From the NCBI GenBank assembly GCA_027493625.1, contig JAOSKM010000003.1, forward strand, positions 372,001 to 436,000: 64,000 nucleotides of DNA, in the 5' to 3' direction. Origin of the DNA: Planctomycetota bacterium. GTDB lineage: Bacteria > Planctomycetota > UBA8742 > UBA2392. This document shows positions 19,083 through 28,067 of this stretch, in pieces. The notes under the pieces were generated by a model. The model was not told the origin of the DNA. It made no database searches and saw only the letters and a list, made by a program, of their open reading frames with translations. Made by a program: the position numbers and the translations under genes. Each line of letters starts with the position of its first letter. The stretch's first letter is position 1.

Positions 19083-19988
19083 ATGAACGACCGACACGTA
19101 ACTCTCACCGAATGCCCCCGCGACGCCTTCCAGGGCTTCCCCAAGTTCATTCCCACCGACCGCAAGATCGCCTACATCAACCGGCTGATCAAGGCCGGCG
19201 TGCGCCGCATCGACTTCGGCAGCTTCGTCAGCCCCAAGGCCGTGCCCCAGATGGCCGACACCGCCAGCGTGTTCGAGAACCTGAAAGCGCCCAACGGCCT
19301 GTACCTGATCGCCATCATCGCCAACTACCGCGGCGCCGAGGGCCTGGTTGCCGCCAACCACAAGTTCGGCCTGACCGGCAGCCGCAAGATCCACGCGGCC
19401 GGCTTCCCCATGAGCGTCAACGAGACCTTCCAGAAGCGCAACACCAACAAGGGGCTCGAGGAAGCCTGGGCCGAGCTGGCGCAGATCCAGCAGCTTTGCG
19501 GCCGCGAGGGCGTCGAGCTGGTGATCTACCTCTCCATGGCGTTCGGCAACCCCTACGGCGAGCCGCATGACGCCGCGCGCGTGGTGGAGTTCGCCAGACG
19601 CGCCCAGGACCTGGGGGCAGCCACCGTGCAGCTGGCCGACACCGTGGGCGTGGCGACGGCCGAGCAGGTGGGCGAGGTCTACAGCGCCGTGCGCGCGGGC
19701 GTGCCGGGCATGCAGCTGGGCGTGCACCTGCACGCCACGCCGGCCACTCTGCAGGCCAAGGTGCAGAGCGCGCTCGATGCCGGCTGCCGCCTGTTCGACA
19801 GCGCCATCGGCGGCGTGGGCGGCTGCCCGTTCGCCGAGGATGAACTGGTCGGCAACATGGACACATTGCAGCTGCTTCCTCTATTGGTGAAGCTGGGCTA
19901 CCACACCGAGTTCAGCGTGGAAGCCCTGCTCGATTGCGCGGCCGAGGCGCAGGAGCTGCAACGCAAGTACGGCAGCAATGCAAAATGA
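19083..19988 (+). CDS. HMG-CoA lyase-like enzyme (DRE-TIM metallolyase)
   Basis: 301 aa TIM-barrel enzyme. HMG-CoA lyase cleaves 3-hydroxy-3-methylglutaryl-CoA to acetyl-CoA and acetoacetate, the last step of leucine degradation. Visible family features: the N-terminal TLTECPRDAFQGF in the position of the catalytic Asp/Arg strand, RRIDFGSFVSPKAVPQM, QLADTVGVAT, LGVHLHATP (metal-binding His-x-His) and SAIGGVGGCPFAEDELVGN, where the GGCPFA loop holds the catalytic Cys. Start ATG 19083. It is followed 79 bases later by an enoyl-CoA hydratase of the methylglutaconyl-CoA type, the preceding step of the same pathway, which supports the assignment. A related hydroxymethylglutaryl-like or citramalyl-CoA lyase specificity is the main alternative. 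Confidence 0.87.
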   Translation: MNDRHVTLTECPRDAFQGFPKFIPTDRKIAYINRLIKAGVRRIDFGSFVSPKAVPQMADTASVFENLKAPNGLYLIAIIANYRGAEGLVAANHKFGLTGSRKIHAAGFPMSVNETFQKRNTNKGLEEAWAELAQIQQLCGREGVELVIYLSMAFGNPYGEPHDAARVVEFARRAQDLGAATVQLADTVGVATAEQVGEVYSAVRAGVPGMQLGVHLHATPATLQAKVQSALDAGCRLFDSAIGGVGGCPFAEDELVGNMDTLQLLPLLVKLGYHTEFSVEALLDCAAEAQELQRKYGSNAK

Positions 19989-20067
19989 AAAATTCAAAAT
20001 TCAAAATGGACTGCCCCCGCACGCCTGCGCATTTTGAATCTTGATTGTCGAACTGGAGTGCAGCGAC

Positions 20068-20856
20068 ATGAGCGGATTCGATGCGATCAAGCTGGAAACG
20101 GACCTCGAGCTGGGAACGGCCACCATCGCGCTGAACCGGCCGGACAAGCGCAACGCGCTGAGCGCCGAGCTGATCGCCGCCCTGCGCGGCGAGCTGAAAT
20201 CGCTGCGCCACAACGACGCGATCCGCAGCGTGTTCATCACGGGCAACGGCCCGGCCTTCTGTTCCGGCGCCGACCTTGAGGAAATCCGCGCCATGCAAAG
20301 CGCCAGCGTGCACGAGAACCAGGAAAACTCCCACGCCCTGCGCGAGTTCTTCGTGCAGCTGTACACGTTTCCCAAGCCCACCTGCGCCATCGTGCACGGC
20401 CCCGCGCTGGCCGGCGGCTGCGGCCTGGCCAGCTGCTGCGACTTCGTGATCGCCACCCGCGACGCGACCTTCGGCTACCCGGAAGTGAAAATCGGCTTCA
20501 TACCCGCCATCGTGATGGTGCTGCTCACCCACCAGATCGGCGAGCGCGCCGCCCGCGACCTGTGCCTCAGCGGCCGTACGATCGACGCAGAGGAAGCGCA
20601 CCGGCTGGGGCTGGTCAGCCAGGTGGTGGTGCAGGCCGACCTGGAAGGCGCGGTGCAAAAGCTTGCCAGGGACCTGCGCAAGAACGGCCCACAGGCCATG
20701 GCCACGGTGAAGCGCATGTTCTGGCGGCTGCACGGCATGAGCGTCGAGGACGGCCTGGTGTGGGGCAGCGACATGAACGCCATCGCCCGCAGCACCGACG
20801 AGTGCAAGGAAGGCATCGCCGCGTTTCTCGAAAAACGCAAGCCGAACTGGATGTAG
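20068..20856 (+). CDS. Enoyl-CoA hydratase family, probable methylglutaconyl-CoA hydratase
   Basis: 262 aa crotonase-fold enzyme. NRPDKRNALSAELI, FCSGADLEEIRAM, VHGPALAGGCGLASCCDFVIA (oxyanion-hole GGCG) and FGYPEVKIGFIPAIV are standard; the catalytic Glu is in the FGYPEVKIGF position. The C-terminus has the usual helical cap. Pairing with the HMG-CoA lyase-like gene suggests hydration of 3-methylglutaconyl-CoA in leucine/isovalerate breakdown, but crotonase substrates cannot be read from sequence alone. ATG 20068 has GGAG nine bases upstream and is preferred over the in-frame TTG at 20041, which lies in an intergenic repeat. The 79-base gap to the upstream gene contains AT-rich TTCAAAAT repeat units. 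Confidence 0.87.
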   Translation: MSGFDAIKLETDLELGTATIALNRPDKRNALSAELIAALRGELKSLRHNDAIRSVFITGNGPAFCSGADLEEIRAMQSASVHENQENSHALREFFVQLYTFPKPTCAIVHGPALAGGCGLASCCDFVIATRDATFGYPEVKIGFIPAIVMVLLTHQIGERAARDLCLSGRTIDAEEAHRLGLVSQVVVQADLEGAVQKLARDLRKNGPQAMATVKRMFWRLHGMSVEDGLVWGSDMNAIARSTDECKEGIAAFLEKRKPNWM

Positions 20857-20915
20857 CCCGTCGAAGCACCGGGCGCCGGGATCTGATCCCTTTTCCTTCC
20901 CATGCACGCTTGGAT

Positions 20916-20944
20916 GGGGACAGGCACGTTCCGTGCCGGTCCCC
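20916..20944. terminator. Hairpin between convergent genes
   Basis: Inverted repeat with arms GGGGACAGGCACG and CGTGCCGGTCCCC around a 3-base loop, one mismatch. It lies between the stops of the enoyl-CoA hydratase gene and the convergent minus-strand gene, where a bidirectional terminator is expected; no T-run follows. It belongs to the same repeat family as the hairpins at 54652 and 61222. Confidence 0.5.
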
Positions 20945-20963
20945 GGTTGCGGACGGCATCACA

Positions 20964-21842
20964 CTAATCCGGTGCGTATTGTTTTCTGGGTGGTGGGTAG
21001 GGTGGGTGGTCTACTTCGTGCCAGATGCGCTCGGCGAGGTCGGCCATGGTTTCCGCGCCGCGGTTCTCCCAGCATCTGGCCGGGTTGATCGGTGTGCGGG
21101 CCTGTTTGATGCGGTCGTCGATCTCGCCCTCGATCTCGACGGGCGGCGTCTCATCCAGCAGCTTGCGGTAGGTGTCGGCGTGCCTGCTGTGGATCAGCCC
21201 GTTGGCCGCCAGCACGCGGCGCATGATGCCGCAGAAGGCCAGCCACTGGTCGGGGAAGCGGAACGGCATCCAGGAGCCGAAGCCGACGTCGCGGAACTGC
21301 TCGTCCAGGTGCAGCAGGGTGGCGTACACCACGGCGACGGCGCGGTCCTGCAGGAACGACTTGCGCACGTCCAGCCCGAAGGCCTGCTCCACCAGCTTGT
21401 GCGCCAGCTCGGCACGCTTGGCCGAGGCCGAAACAATCAGACGCGCGCCCTTTTCAGCCAAAGGCAGCAGCTTCTCAAGCGGCAGTTTGTGTAGCGCAGG
21501 GTTCGCGTCAGCGAACGTGCCTGAAAGTCGCGTACGACTTTCAGGATCGCCTGCACCCGTAGCAGGGCCGGGGTCTGACCCTCTTTTCGCTTTTTGAAAA
21601 GAGGGTCTGACCCCTTGTTTGGGGTTCGCACCGTCGTTGAAAAAGGGGTCAGACCCTCTTTTTGTTCCCTTTTGATGCTTCGTGCTGTCGTTCAAAAAGG
21701 GGTCTGACCCTCTTTTTGTTCCAAAAAGAGGGTCAGACCCCGGGGCCGCAAGCTCCGCCTCCAGCTTCAGCTTGTCCGCGGCGTCGAGGATCCTGCCGAC
21801 TTCCCTGGCGTCGTCGTCAAAGGGCACAGGCGGCACAAGCAC
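20964..21842 (-). CDS. Hypothetical protein invaded by in-frame palindromic repeats
   Basis: 292 aa. Residues about 35-95 are repeat-derived: the DNA between about 21560 and 21745 holds alternating copies of a palindromic unit containing GGGTCTGACCC or GGGTCAGACCC, which in this frame reads KRGSDPF/GSDPL four times. Flanking sequence looks like normal coding DNA: an acidic N-terminal helix (DAADKLKLEAELAA) and a C-terminal helical domain (LPLAEKGARLIVSASAKRAEL, FRFPDQWLAFCGIMRRVLAANG, CWENRGAETMADLAERIWHEVDHPP). I do not recognise the family. Start is a GTG at 21842 and is uncertain; the frame stays open further upstream without another start. Possibly a pseudogene or a tolerated surface insertion, like Rickettsia palindromic elements. 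Confidence 0.5.
   Translation of the reverse strand: MLVPPVPFDDDAREVGRILDAADKLKLEAELAAPGSDPLFGTKRGSDPFLNDSTKHQKGTKRGSDPFFNDGANPKQGVRPSFQKAKRGSDPGPATGAGDPESRTRLSGTFADANPALHKLPLEKLLPLAEKGARLIVSASAKRAELAHKLVEQAFGLDVRKSFLQDRAVAVVYATLLHLDEQFRDVGFGSWMPFRFPDQWLAFCGIMRRVLAANGLIHSRHADTYRKLLDETPPVEIEGEIDDRIKQARTPINPARCWENRGAETMADLAERIWHEVDHPPYPPPRKQYAPD
21560..21745. repeat. Cluster of GGGTCTGACCC palindromic repeat units inside a gene
   Basis: At least five units of an A-rich/T-rich-flanked palindrome (aaaaagAGGGTCTGACCcc and its inversions) occur near 21566, 21600, 21640, 21695 and 21725. Adjacent copies face each other, so the stretch could fold into several hairpins. No similar units are seen elsewhere in the window apart from the partial copy near 21897-21921. 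Confidence 0.8.
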
Positions 21843-21936
21843 GTCGCTGCAGGCGTCAACAGGCCGGCCGGGAGGCTCAGCCGGGATCTGATTCTCTTTT
21901 CGCTGTTTGAGAAGAGGGTCTGGTCGCTTACTGGTG

Positions 21937-22254
21937 TCAGCTGCCGTCGGCGGGGGCGCCGACGGTCTGTGCAGGCGAGGGCGCCTGCGCTACGGGGGCG
22001 GTTTTCAGGGCGTGCAGGCCGGCGTCCACCAGGGCTTCGCCGAAGGCCAGCGCTTTATCGAGCTGCCGCAGGTGGTTGAGGTTGATGCGGTAGTGCAGGC
22101 GCTGGGCGTCGACCTCCAGCGGCGCGAGCTCCTGCCGGCCGCCGGGGATGGTCTTGTCCCAGTGGTAGTAAAGTTCGTGCGAGCGCAGGGGCGGGCAGGA
22201 GCCGTCTTCCATACGGCCTGCAAACAACTCCGGTTCTGATGGCAGCTCGGTCAT
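21937..22254 (-). CDS. Hypothetical protein with repeat-derived tail
   Basis: 105 aa from ATG 22254 (MTELPSEPELF). The core (RMEDGSCPPLRSHELYYHWDKTIPGGRQELAPLEVDAQRLHYRINLNHLRQLDKAL) looks like a folded domain, but the last 25 residues are encoded by a GCAGGCGCC-type intergenic repeat at about 21968-21998 and may be an accretion. Upstream in-frame sequence to 22329 is also repeat (gtagcgcaggcacc at 22265-22290), so the shorter start is preferred, although no good ribosome binding site precedes it. Same strand as the neighbouring repeat-invaded gene, 94 bases away. No family recognised. Confidence 0.4.
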   Translation of the reverse strand: MTELPSEPELFAGRMEDGSCPPLRSHELYYHWDKTIPGGRQELAPLEVDAQRLHYRINLNHLRQLDKALAFGEALVDAGLHALKTAPVAQAPSPAQTVGAPADGS

Positions 22255-22500
22255 ATTCGTTTCGTAGCGCAGGCACCTTGCCTGAAGTCGGGCCGTCACG
22301 CGTGCCAGTGCCGTGGGCGGGGCGCCCACGGCCTGTGCAGGCGGGGCGCCTGCGCTACGGCCTGCGCTCCTACCCTATGCGGCGGATGGAGTCGGATTTG
22401 GGCTAGATAACCCGACCTCGACGGCCGGGGAACGGCCTGCTGGGCCGGTTTGCATGATTTCTGATTTTTTTGCGGGCTATGCCATGACCGCTAATGCAAA

Positions 22501-22525
22501 GCCCCCGGTTTCCCGGGGGCTTTTT
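22501..22525. terminator. Intrinsic terminator-like hairpin
   Basis: Arms GCCCCCGG and CCGGGGGC around a 4-base loop, followed by TTTTT on the plus strand and TTT on the minus strand. It lies 14 bases past the stop of the tricorn-like gene and can terminate it; the better T-run is on the plus strand. Confidence 0.7.
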
Positions 22526-22538
22526 GTTGGCTTGCTGC

Positions 22539-25500
22539 TTATTCGTCCCAGGGCAGTGCTACCGGGGGCTCGCAGAACTCGCCCTCCTTGGCCGGCTTGC
22601 TGGGCTGCGGCTGGGCGGGCTGCTCGGCGGTCGGCGTCTTCTTGCCGTTCTTGAGCTGGTCCAGCAGCACCTCGATGGCCTTGTCCATCTGCGGGTCACG
22701 GCCGGCGAGCAGGTCGGCGGGCGAGATGTCCACGGAGATGTCGGGCATGCATCCGTTGTGCTCCTGGTTCGTGCCGTCAACGTTGAAGAAGCCGGTGCTG
22801 GGCAGGCGCCAGTTGGTGCCATCGGAGAGCGTGATATCGCGGGTGCCGATCACGGCGCCCGGCGTCTGCACGCCGATGATGGTGGCCATGCCCAGGGTCT
22901 TCATCGCGTGCGGGAAGACCTCGGCGTCGCTGTAGCTTCGCTCGTTGATCAGCACGACGATGGGGCGGTTCCAGGCCACCTGGGGCTGGCCTATGCGTCG
23001 TCCGTCGCGCAGCTGCATGTAGGCGTAGGGCCTGCGCGACAGGATGTCGATCAGCTGCTGGTGGATGTTGCCGCCGCCGTTGTCGCGCACGTCGATGATC
23101 AGCGCGCGGGCCATCTGCACCTGCGGGCTGGCCAGCTCGTTCTCGAAGGCGTTCAGGTTCTGGGGCATCATCTGAGCGATGTGCACGTAGGCGACCTGGC
23201 CGCGGCTCTTCTGGGCGGCGGTCTGCTTGTTGCCCATCACGAACTGCTGGTACATGCGCTGGCGGCGCGCGCCCCAGCTTTCCGGCGTGATCATCACTTC
23301 ACGGAAGTTCTGGCCCTCGGGGTTGTCGGCGACGAACAGGCTGACTTCCTTGCCGACGGTGCTTTCCAGCTTTTCGTAGAAGTTGTCGCCGGTGCTGAGG
23401 GCCTGGCGATTGACGCGGAAGATGTAGTCGCCCTCACGGATCCAGACCTTGTCGGCCGGGCCGCCCTTCTCGACGCTGAGCACCTTCATGCGCAGGCGGT
23501 TGCCGGGCATGGCCTGGGGCTCCAGCTCGGCGCCGAGGTAGCCGGTCTCGTAGGGCCTGGCCTTCACGGTGTTGGCGTAAGCGCCGGAGTGGCTGGCGCT
23601 GACCTCACCCACCATGCGGTTCAGGTAGTACAGGTACTCCTCGCGGCAGCCGGCGGCGGCCACCAGCTCGCGGTACTTCGCGCCCAGCGCAACCCAGTCT
23701 TTGCCGTGGAACTTGGGGTCATAGAACATCTGCGCGAACGAGCTGTGCGCCTCGTCGAAGGCCTTCAGCATCTCTTCCTTTTCACTGACCTGGCGCACGG
23801 CCACGAACGGCACGGTGCGGCCGCTGTTGATGCCGGTGGGCGCCGGCACGTACTCGAGCTGTCCATTGCCGTCCACGAACAGGATTTCCTTGCCGTCGGG
23901 CGTGTAGCTGGCGTAGGCGCCCTGTCCGATCAGCACCTCGCCGCTGCCGCTGATATCGGTGACGACCAGGTCCTGGCGGAAGAAGGCCGCGCCGCGGGTG
24001 ATGCGGTCAAACGCGATGAAGCGACCGTCGGGGCTGAACACCGGCACTTCCTCGATGGCCGGGGTGCCGTACACGCGGCGCTGGTTGCTGCCGTCGGCGT
24101 TCATCACGTAGATGTCGGCGTTGCCGCCGCGGCTGCTGTCGAACGCGATCATGCGGCCGTCGGGGCTGAAGCTCGGGTCGTCGTCATCGGCGCGGTCGGT
24201 GGTGAGCTGCACGGCCGGCGAGCCGTCGATGCGCTTGAGCCAGATGTCCTTGTTGCCGCTGCGTGTGGAGCAGAACACGACGCTCTGGCCGTCGGGGCTC
24301 CAGTTCTGGAAGAAGTCGTCGGCGGTGTTGGTGGTGAGCTGGCGTAGGTTCTGGCCGTTGGTGTCGATCAGCCAGATGTCGCTGTTGCCGCTGCGGTTGC
24401 TGTAGAAGCTGATGGTCTTGCCGTCGGGGCTGAGGCGCGGGTTGTCGTTGACGTGGGCGTCGTTTGTGATGGCGCGGGCGGTGCCGCCGTTGGCGTCCAT
24501 GATCCAGAGGTCGCCGCCGAGCGAGAACACCACGGCCCTGCCGTCGCTGCTGAGCGCGGCGCGCTGGATGCCGCTGTTGAACTGGCGCTCGACGATCTTG
24601 TCGCCTGCCGAATCCTCGCGGATGTCCACCTTGAGCTGCACGGGCTTGGCGCCCTGCTTGGTGAGGTCCAGGCTCCACATGTAGAACTTCCAGACGAACA
24701 CGATGCTGGAGTCGTCCTGCGAGAAGCTGACCTGGCTGAGCCCGTCGTCGCCGAGGCTGGTGATCTGCTCGCAGGTGTCGGCGTGGTTGTCGCACACGAA
24801 CAGCTCAAAGCTGCCGTTCACCTCGCGGGTGAAGTACAGGCGCTTGCCGTCGCGGCTGATGCGCGGCTCGCGCGAGTTGCCGCTGTAGCCCAGCAGCTCT
24901 TCGGGGGCCTGGCCCTCGACCTGGCGGAACAGGCGGTCGTTGGCCGTGCCCTGGTACTCCTGCACCTTGGGGTCGGAGGCGCCGGCCACGAAGTACAGGG
25001 TTTTGCCGTTGTCCGCCGTGGTGGCGCTGTTGGCGCCGGTGAAGGTGAGGCGTTTCGGCGTGCCGCCCTTGAGCGCGACCACGTAGATGTCGTCGGTCTG
25101 GCCGCGGTTCCAGCCCATGGCGCGGCGCGAGCTGAACAGCACGCTCTTGCCGTCGGACGTGAAGCCGGTGGGGACGTCGCCGGCGTTGTGATGGGTAAGG
25201 CGGCGGGGCGTGCCGCCGTCGATGGGCATCACCCACAGGTCGTAGGAACCCGAGCGATCGGAGCAGAACACGATTTCCCTGCCGTCCGGGGTGACCAGCG
25301 GCTTGGTGTCGTAGGCTTCATTGAGGGTCAGGCGCGTGGAGCGCCCGCCGGATGCGGGCATGGACCACAGGTCGCCGTGCAGTGTGTAGACGACAGTCTT
25401 GCCGTCAGGCGAAAGCGAGGGGAAGCGGGCGCCGGGCAGGCCCATCTTGGGGTCAAGCACGGGCTTTTTGGGCGCCGGCTGCTGGGCGAACGCCAGCCCG

Positions 25501-25544
25501 CCGACAGCGGCGAGCAGGGCGAACATGAACAACGTCCTCATCAT
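22539..25544 (-). CDS. Tricorn-like protease (PD40 propeller, PDZ, S41 core), secreted
   Basis: 1,001 aa with signal peptide (MMRTLFMFALLAAVGGLAFA). The first ~580 residues are WD40-like/TolB propeller repeats (many copies of FSPDGRxIAFDSxRxGNxDIYVMNADG type). Then comes the tricorn C1 domain with VSASHSGAY, placing the catalytic His after Ser as in tricorn, a PDZ domain (GGPADKVWIREGDYIFRVN) and an S41 peptidase core with IIDVRDNGGGNIHQQLIDIL and the nucleophile segment INERSYSDAEVFPHAM, then TPGAVIGTRD. Tricorn-type enzymes trim peptides produced by larger proteases; in Gram-negative bacteria this secreted form would act on periplasmic peptides. ATG 25544 or 25541 follows AAGGAGTCC. A hairpin terminator follows the stop. 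Single-gene unit. Confidence 0.92.
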   Translation of the reverse strand: MMRTLFMFALLAAVGGLAFAQQPAPKKPVLDPKMGLPGARFPSLSPDGKTVVYTLHGDLWSMPASGGRSTRLTLNEAYDTKPLVTPDGREIVFCSDRSGSYDLWVMPIDGGTPRRLTHHNAGDVPTGFTSDGKSVLFSSRRAMGWNRGQTDDIYVVALKGGTPKRLTFTGANSATTADNGKTLYFVAGASDPKVQEYQGTANDRLFRQVEGQAPEELLGYSGNSREPRISRDGKRLYFTREVNGSFELFVCDNHADTCEQITSLGDDGLSQVSFSQDDSSIVFVWKFYMWSLDLTKQGAKPVQLKVDIREDSAGDKIVERQFNSGIQRAALSSDGRAVVFSLGGDLWIMDANGGTARAITNDAHVNDNPRLSPDGKTISFYSNRSGNSDIWLIDTNGQNLRQLTTNTADDFFQNWSPDGQSVVFCSTRSGNKDIWLKRIDGSPAVQLTTDRADDDDPSFSPDGRMIAFDSSRGGNADIYVMNADGSNQRRVYGTPAIEEVPVFSPDGRFIAFDRITRGAAFFRQDLVVTDISGSGEVLIGQGAYASYTPDGKEILFVDGNGQLEYVPAPTGINSGRTVPFVAVRQVSEKEEMLKAFDEAHSSFAQMFYDPKFHGKDWVALGAKYRELVAAAGCREEYLYYLNRMVGEVSASHSGAYANTVKARPYETGYLGAELEPQAMPGNRLRMKVLSVEKGGPADKVWIREGDYIFRVNRQALSTGDNFYEKLESTVGKEVSLFVADNPEGQNFREVMITPESWGARRQRMYQQFVMGNKQTAAQKSRGQVAYVHIAQMMPQNLNAFENELASPQVQMARALIIDVRDNGGGNIHQQLIDILSRRPYAYMQLRDGRRIGQPQVAWNRPIVVLINERSYSDAEVFPHAMKTLGMATIIGVQTPGAVIGTRDITLSDGTNWRLPSTGFFNVDGTNQEHNGCMPDISVDISPADLLAGRDPQMDKAIEVLLDQLKNGKKTPTAEQPAQPQPSKPAKEGEFCEPPVALPWDE

Positions 25545-25855
25545 GGACTCCTTGGTTCTGTGGGCACGCAACGCGACCCACGGGCTTGGTTTGAGACCGA
25601 ACAGCTTAACTACGGATCAGCCCGCCCGTCAGCCACGGAATTCCCGTCACCGTGATGCCACGAGCGGACCGGTCATCGAGCAGGGCGCGGCCTGGAACCT
25701 CACAAGGGTGCGACAGGCCGTCGGCCCCGGCCGCTGCCCCCAACAAGCGCCCGGCTGGGCTACGCATGGTCCCAATTGCATTAGTCCAATATGCTTGACT
25801 TTGGGATACATCCATTGGAGAATTGTTGGCTTGCGTCTCTGAAATGAAGGACACA
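25545..25855. other. Divergent intergenic region with one promoter candidate
   Basis: 311 bases between the tricorn-like gene (minus) and the HD-GYP gene (plus). No coding sequence or RNA gene is apparent. Its plus-strand right end holds the promoter-like pair described separately; the left 200 bases show nothing I can identify. Confidence 0.6.
25795..25823 (+). promoter_or_regulatory. Candidate sigma-70 promoter of the HD-GYP gene
   Basis: TTGACT at 25795-25800, a 17-base spacer, then GAGAAT at 25818-25823. The -35 matches consensus at five of six positions, the -10 at four. Predicted start of transcription is about 25 bases before ATG 25856. Confidence 0.4.
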
Positions 25856-26932
25856 ATGCTTCTTGTTGCGGAAAGTGACCGGGAAGTGTGTAACGTAGTC
25901 GAGCAAGCGGCGGCCGGGTTGTTGCCCGTTGAGTGTGTTCACGATGCCGAAGCCGCCTGCAAGAAGGCTGCCGCCAACCCGCAACCGCAAATCGCCCTCA
26001 TCGACATAAGGTTTCGTGGGGGCGGTCTGACCCTGGCCAACGAGATCTTCGTTCTTTCACCCGACACTCACATTCTGCTTTTTGGCGCCAATCCAACGGT
26101 CGAAGAACTCGAGCAGGCCGTAAACAGCCAGGTGGCCGGATTCATGCGACTGCCCTTCGGTTCGGAGTCGATCCGCGCCCGGATCTCTCACCTGCTGCAG
26201 TCACCGCCGCGCTCCCGCGGGCTGGGCGGCATGATCAGCAACCTGCACACCGAGGTGCGCACTCGCAGCGAGATGCTGGTCCGCGCGCGCCGTGCCGGCC
26301 TGATGGCACTGGCGCGCCTCGCCGAGTATCGCGACACGGAAACCGGCATGCACGTCGAGCGCGTGGCCGCGTTCAGCGAACAGCTGTCGCTGCTGCTGGA
26401 GCGCCAAAGCGTGTACGCCGACCAGATCACCAAGCCGTTCCTGCAGTCGATACGCCTGGCCGCGGCCGTGCACGACATCGGCAAGGTGGCGATTCCCGAT
26501 TCCATCCTGCACAAGCCCGCCAGGCTCACGCCCGAAGAGTTTGAGCTGGTGAAAACCCACACCATCAAGGGCTGGGAAGTGATCGAGGCCGGGCGCAAGG
26601 CGGACCGCGGAACGGACTACGAAATGACGCTGGCGGCGCAGGTGATCCGCAGTCACCACGAAAAATTTGACGGCAGCGGCTACCCGGACGGGCTGAAAGG
26701 CGAGGCGATTCCGCTGGCCGCACGCATCGTGGCTGTGATTGACGCCTACGACGCCATGCGCAGTACACGAGTATACAACCCGGAACGCGCCCGCGACGAC
26801 ACGGCCGGGGAAATCCGCCGTTGCATGGGCAGCCACTTCGACCCGAAGATTGCGGACGTGTTCCTGCGGCACATCGACGTGTTCGAGATGATGGGCCGTA
26901 ACATCGACCGCGTGACCGCACGCTGGAAGTAA
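25856..26932 (+). CDS. HD-GYP domain response-regulator-like protein
   Basis: 358 aa. Residues 1-115 resemble a receiver domain (LLVAESDREVCNVVEQ, QIALIDIRFRGGGLTLANEI, VAGFMRLPFG), with an Asp in IDIRFRGG at the phospho-acceptor position but a divergent C-terminal signature. Residues about 150-350 are an HD-GYP domain: HDIGKVAIPD, HTIKGWEVI, HHEKFDGSGYPDGLKGEAIPLAARI and AVIDAYDAM, all metal and substrate residues present, predicting cyclic-di-GMP phosphodiesterase activity. ATG 25856 follows AAGGACACA, a good ribosome binding site, and starts at the first receiver strand; the upstream TTG (25823) and ATG (25844) are less likely. No histidine kinase is adjacent. Confidence 0.9.
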   Translation: MLLVAESDREVCNVVEQAAAGLLPVECVHDAEAACKKAAANPQPQIALIDIRFRGGGLTLANEIFVLSPDTHILLFGANPTVEELEQAVNSQVAGFMRLPFGSESIRARISHLLQSPPRSRGLGGMISNLHTEVRTRSEMLVRARRAGLMALARLAEYRDTETGMHVERVAAFSEQLSLLLERQSVYADQITKPFLQSIRLAAAVHDIGKVAIPDSILHKPARLTPEEFELVKTHTIKGWEVIEAGRKADRGTDYEMTLAAQVIRSHHEKFDGSGYPDGLKGEAIPLAARIVAVIDAYDAMRSTRVYNPERARDDTAGEIRRCMGSHFDPKIADVFLRHIDVFEMMGRNIDRVTARWK

Positions 26933-27115
26933 TCTCGTTACAAATCGACTTCCGAATCGTAAGCGCCGCCAAGGTTCGTCTTTTCTAGCCTTTCCTGCGT
27001 GCTAGACTCTGCGGCCCTTGGCGACTGGCTCCTTTTTCGCCGCATAAGTGGTGGGCTTTGACCGGAACTTTGCCCCCGGCGAAAAAGGTGCCTGTCCCCC
27101 TCGACGGAGCATGCA

Positions 27116-27967
<852 letters not shown>

Positions 27968-27970
<3 letters not shown>

Positions 27971-28052
27971 CTGCTGGCTGTTAGCTGCTGGCTGCTGGTC
28001 TTGTTTATGACGGCGGTAGTTCCCAGCAGCCAGAAGCCAGTAGCTGACAGCC
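27968..28052. repeat. Inverted repeat built of CTGCTGG-type units
   Basis: Left arm 27968-28000 (units of agctgctggct), right arm 28022-28052 (units of cagcagccag, tagctgacagcc), pairing imperfectly around a 21-base loop. It begins within the stop codon region of hbd and may act as a terminator, although it lacks a T-run. Confidence 0.75.
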
Positions 28053-28067
28053 AAAACGGAGTGTCCC

